Below, piece after piece: positions 62,520 to 64,000 of a stretch of 64,000 bases of DNA. The notes under the pieces were generated by a model, which was not told the origin of the DNA, did not search any database, and saw only the letters and a list, made by a program, of their open reading frames with translations. The DNA comes from Actinomadura pelletieri DSM 43383. GTDB lineage: Bacteria > Actinomycetota > Actinomycetes > Streptosporangiales > Streptosporangiaceae. How positions within the stretch are numbered: position 1 is the stretch's first letter; each line of letters opens with the position of its first letter. The translations under genes were made by a program, and so were the position numbers. The stretch covers positions 310,001 to 374,000 of the forward strand of contig NZ_RBWU01000007.1 of assembly GCF_003634705.1 (NCBI RefSeq), given 5' to 3'.

Positions 62520-62965
62520 GCGGGCAGGATCTCAACTGGTTGGTGACGAACTTCGCGGACCGAGTCGCGAAGGTCGCGCACGCCGTCGTGGTCTCCTCGG
62601 ACGGTCTGCCGATGGCGTACTCGGCGGGGTTCCCGCCCGAGCGCGCGGACCAGCTGTCGGCGATCGCCTCCGGGCTGATGAGCCTGACCCAGGGGGCGGC
62701 GAAGATCTTCGACGCCGGGGGCGTCAACCAGACGGTCGTCGAGATGGACCGCGGACTGTTGTTCGTCATGTCCATCACCAACGGGTCGGTGTTCGCGGTC
62801 CTCGCCGCGCCCGACTGCGATCTCGGTCTAGTCGCGTACGAGATGACGCTGCTGGTGGAGCGCGTAGGCCGGGTGCTGACGCCCGCGCTGCGCGGCCAGG
62901 AACAGCAGCCGCCGTACTCCGGGCCTCCCGTGACCGAGATGGGCGCCGGGCCCGCCCGCTTTTGA
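62516..62965 (+). CDS. cvnB: conservon roadblock/LC7 protein CvnB
   Basis: A 149-residue roadblock/LC7-fold protein, thought to regulate the GTPase CvnD. DLNWLVTNFADRVAKVAHAVVVSSDGLPMAYS is the family N terminus and MDRGLLFVMSITNGSVFAVLA the central strand. GTG 62516 overlaps the cvnA stop as GTGA. Confidence 0.95.
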   Translation: MSGQDLNWLVTNFADRVAKVAHAVVVSSDGLPMAYSAGFPPERADQLSAIASGLMSLTQGAAKIFDAGGVNQTVVEMDRGLLFVMSITNGSVFAVLAAPDCDLGLVAYEMTLLVERVGRVLTPALRGQEQQPPYSGPPVTEMGAGPARF

Positions 62966-62995
62966 TCGTGACGGACTCTGACGGAGGTCGGCGAC

Positions 62996-63469
62996 ATGGA
63001 TCGAGGCAGTCCCTACGGAGGCGGGCCCGGGGGGCCGGGCGGCTGGCCGGTGGACCCGGGCCGCGGACCCGCCCCGGCACCGGGACCCGCGCAGGGGCGG
63101 CCCCCCGAGGCTGACGAGGGCGACACCAGCTCGCTGGTGCGGCCGTACGCCGTGACCGGCGGACGGACCAAGCCGCGCTACGACCTGGCCATCGAGGCCC
63201 TGGTCACCGCGGCTCCGTACCCGCCGCGCGATGTGGCCGTGCTCACCCCGGAGTACCGGGCGATCATGGACCTGTGCCGGTCGGCGCGCTCGGTCGCCGA
63301 GGTCTCGGCGCTGCTGCGCCTGCCGCTGGGCGTCGCGCGGGTGCTCGTGGCCGACATGGCCGTCGAAGGGCTGTTGCGACTGCACCAGTCGCAGCCCGCC
63401 ACCACCACCGGCGGTCAGCCGGACCTCCGCTTGCTAGAAAGGGTGCTCAGTGGCCTTCGGAAGCTCTGA
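62996..63469 (+). CDS. cvnC: conservon DUF742 protein CvnC
   Basis: A 157-residue DUF742 protein. A Gly/Pro-rich N-terminal 45 residues are followed by the winged-helix-like domain SSLVRPYAVTGGRTKPRYDL with EYRAIMDLCRSARSVAEVSA. ATG 62996 follows GGAGG about ten bases upstream. It overlaps cvnD by 20 bases. In cvn operons CvnC is the third conserved component. Confidence 0.93.
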   Translation: MDRGSPYGGGPGGPGGWPVDPGRGPAPAPGPAQGRPPEADEGDTSSLVRPYAVTGGRTKPRYDLAIEALVTAAPYPPRDVAVLTPEYRAIMDLCRSARSVAEVSALLRLPLGVARVLVADMAVEGLLRLHQSQPATTTGGQPDLRLLERVLSGLRKL

Positions 63470-64000
63470 CCAGGTTCCGGTCCCGGGGTCGCACGGCGGA
63501 GAGGCCGAGCTGACCTCGGTCAAGATCGTCGTCGGTGGCGGCTTCGGTGTCGGCAAGACCACCTTCGTCGGGTCGGTCTCGGAGATCATGCCGCTCACCA
63601 CCGAGGCGGTGATGACCGCGGCCAGCGCCGACGTGGACGACCTGTCGGCCGTGCCCGACAAGACGACCACGACGGTCGCGATGGACTTCGGGCGCGTGTC
63701 GCTCGACAGCGAGCTGATCCTCTACCTGTTCGGCACCCCCGGACAGCACCGCTTCTGGTTCATGTGGGACGACCTGGTCCGCGGCGCGATCGGCGCCGTC
63801 GTCCTGGTCGACACCCGCCGGCTGGAGGACTGCTTCGCCGCCGTCGACTACTTCGAGGAACTCGGGCTGCCGTTCGTGGTGGGCGTCAACGGGTTCCACG
63901 GCGAGTTCCAGTACGCCGTCGAGGACATCCGCGAGGCACTGTCGATCAGCGCGCACGTGCCGATCATCCAGTGCGACGCGCGCAGCCGCGAGTCCACGAA
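63450..64000 (+). CDS. cvnD: conservon GTP-binding protein CvnD (partial)
   Basis: Cut by the window end, without a stop within 183 codons. A small GTPase of the Cvn type. The P-loop is VVGGGFGVGKTTFVGSVSE, with switch regions TTTTVAMDFGRV and LFGTPGQHRFWFMWDDL, and the G4-like VVGVNGFHGE lies near the end. GTG 63450 is preceded by AAAGGG seven bases upstream. The next gene is expected to be cytochrome P450 cvnE or a short protein, as in other conservons. Confidence 0.93.
   Translation, partial: MAFGSSDQVPVPGSHGGEAELTSVKIVVGGGFGVGKTTFVGSVSEIMPLTTEAVMTAASADVDDLSAVPDKTTTTVAMDFGRVSLDSELILYLFGTPGQHRFWFMWDDLVRGAIGAVVLVDTRRLEDCFAAVDYFEELGLPFVVGVNGFHGEFQYAVEDIREALSISAHVPIIQCDARSREST

Overview
The window is a high-GC actinomycete chromosome segment. 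GTG and TTG starts are frequent, neighbouring genes often overlap by the four bases GTGA or ATGA, and there are Tat-exported enzymes, a WhiB-like protein, a conservon, HemQ-type haem synthesis and an IdeR-type iron box. The gene content suits Streptosporangiales, for example an Actinomadura-like organism; that placement is inference. No rRNA, tRNA, CRISPR array, prophage or intact insertion sequence was seen. Most genes are chromosomal housekeeping or accessory metabolism.

Region by region. 0-9.5 kb: an RNase D-like gene and DUF3000, then haem genes hemE, hemG and hemQ, with a five-copy 158-bp tandem array directly after hemE; msrB and a stand-alone LigD-type DNA polymerase follow. 9.8-13.5 kb: a Tat-exported amino-acid-oxidase-like flavoenzyme and a secreted X-Pro peptidase facing each other across a strong hairpin. 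13.8-18.3 kb: a compact five-gene operon that joins two membrane proteins (one coiled-coil, one MotB/ExbD-like) to a TerY-type VWA protein, a PP2C phosphatase and an unusual protein kinase; this is the best candidate for an undescribed system. 18.3-28.4 kb: a HelD-like RNA polymerase recycling ATPase, PhoD, an ATP-dependent DNA ligase, a RibD-like reductase, GlgX and small unknowns. 28.7-34.1 kb: a sulfotransferase-like gene, a DUF1707 protein, and an assimilatory sulfite/APS reduction operon with a probable Cys leader peptide and two tiny zinc-ribbon or Cys-rich genes that are easily missed.

34.4-44.1 kb: a YihY-type membrane protein, a phosphotriesterase homologue that has lost three metal ligands, a phosphoribosyltransferase, a WhiB-like regulator, an iron-box-controlled sucrase/ferredoxin-like protein, and a glpD-tetR / AGPS-like oxidase-lipid kinase module matching the order of Mycobacterium tuberculosis Rv2249c-Rv2252. 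44.1-50.9 kb: a metallophosphoesterase with a long structured leader, a DUF4234 protein, a family-A DNA polymerase, and an MFS/TetR pair with twin operators. The same 54-bp repeat lies in frame in both the AGPS-like oxidase and the polymerase, in opposite orientations. 50.9-58.4 kb: one strand carries two SsuA-like binding proteins, four permeases, a single ATPase and a flavin monooxygenase, probably an uptake-and-oxidation pathway for one organic nutrient. 59.1-64.0 kb: conservon genes cvnABCD, the last cut by the window end.

Functional names come from recognised motifs and gene order read by eye; no database search was possible.
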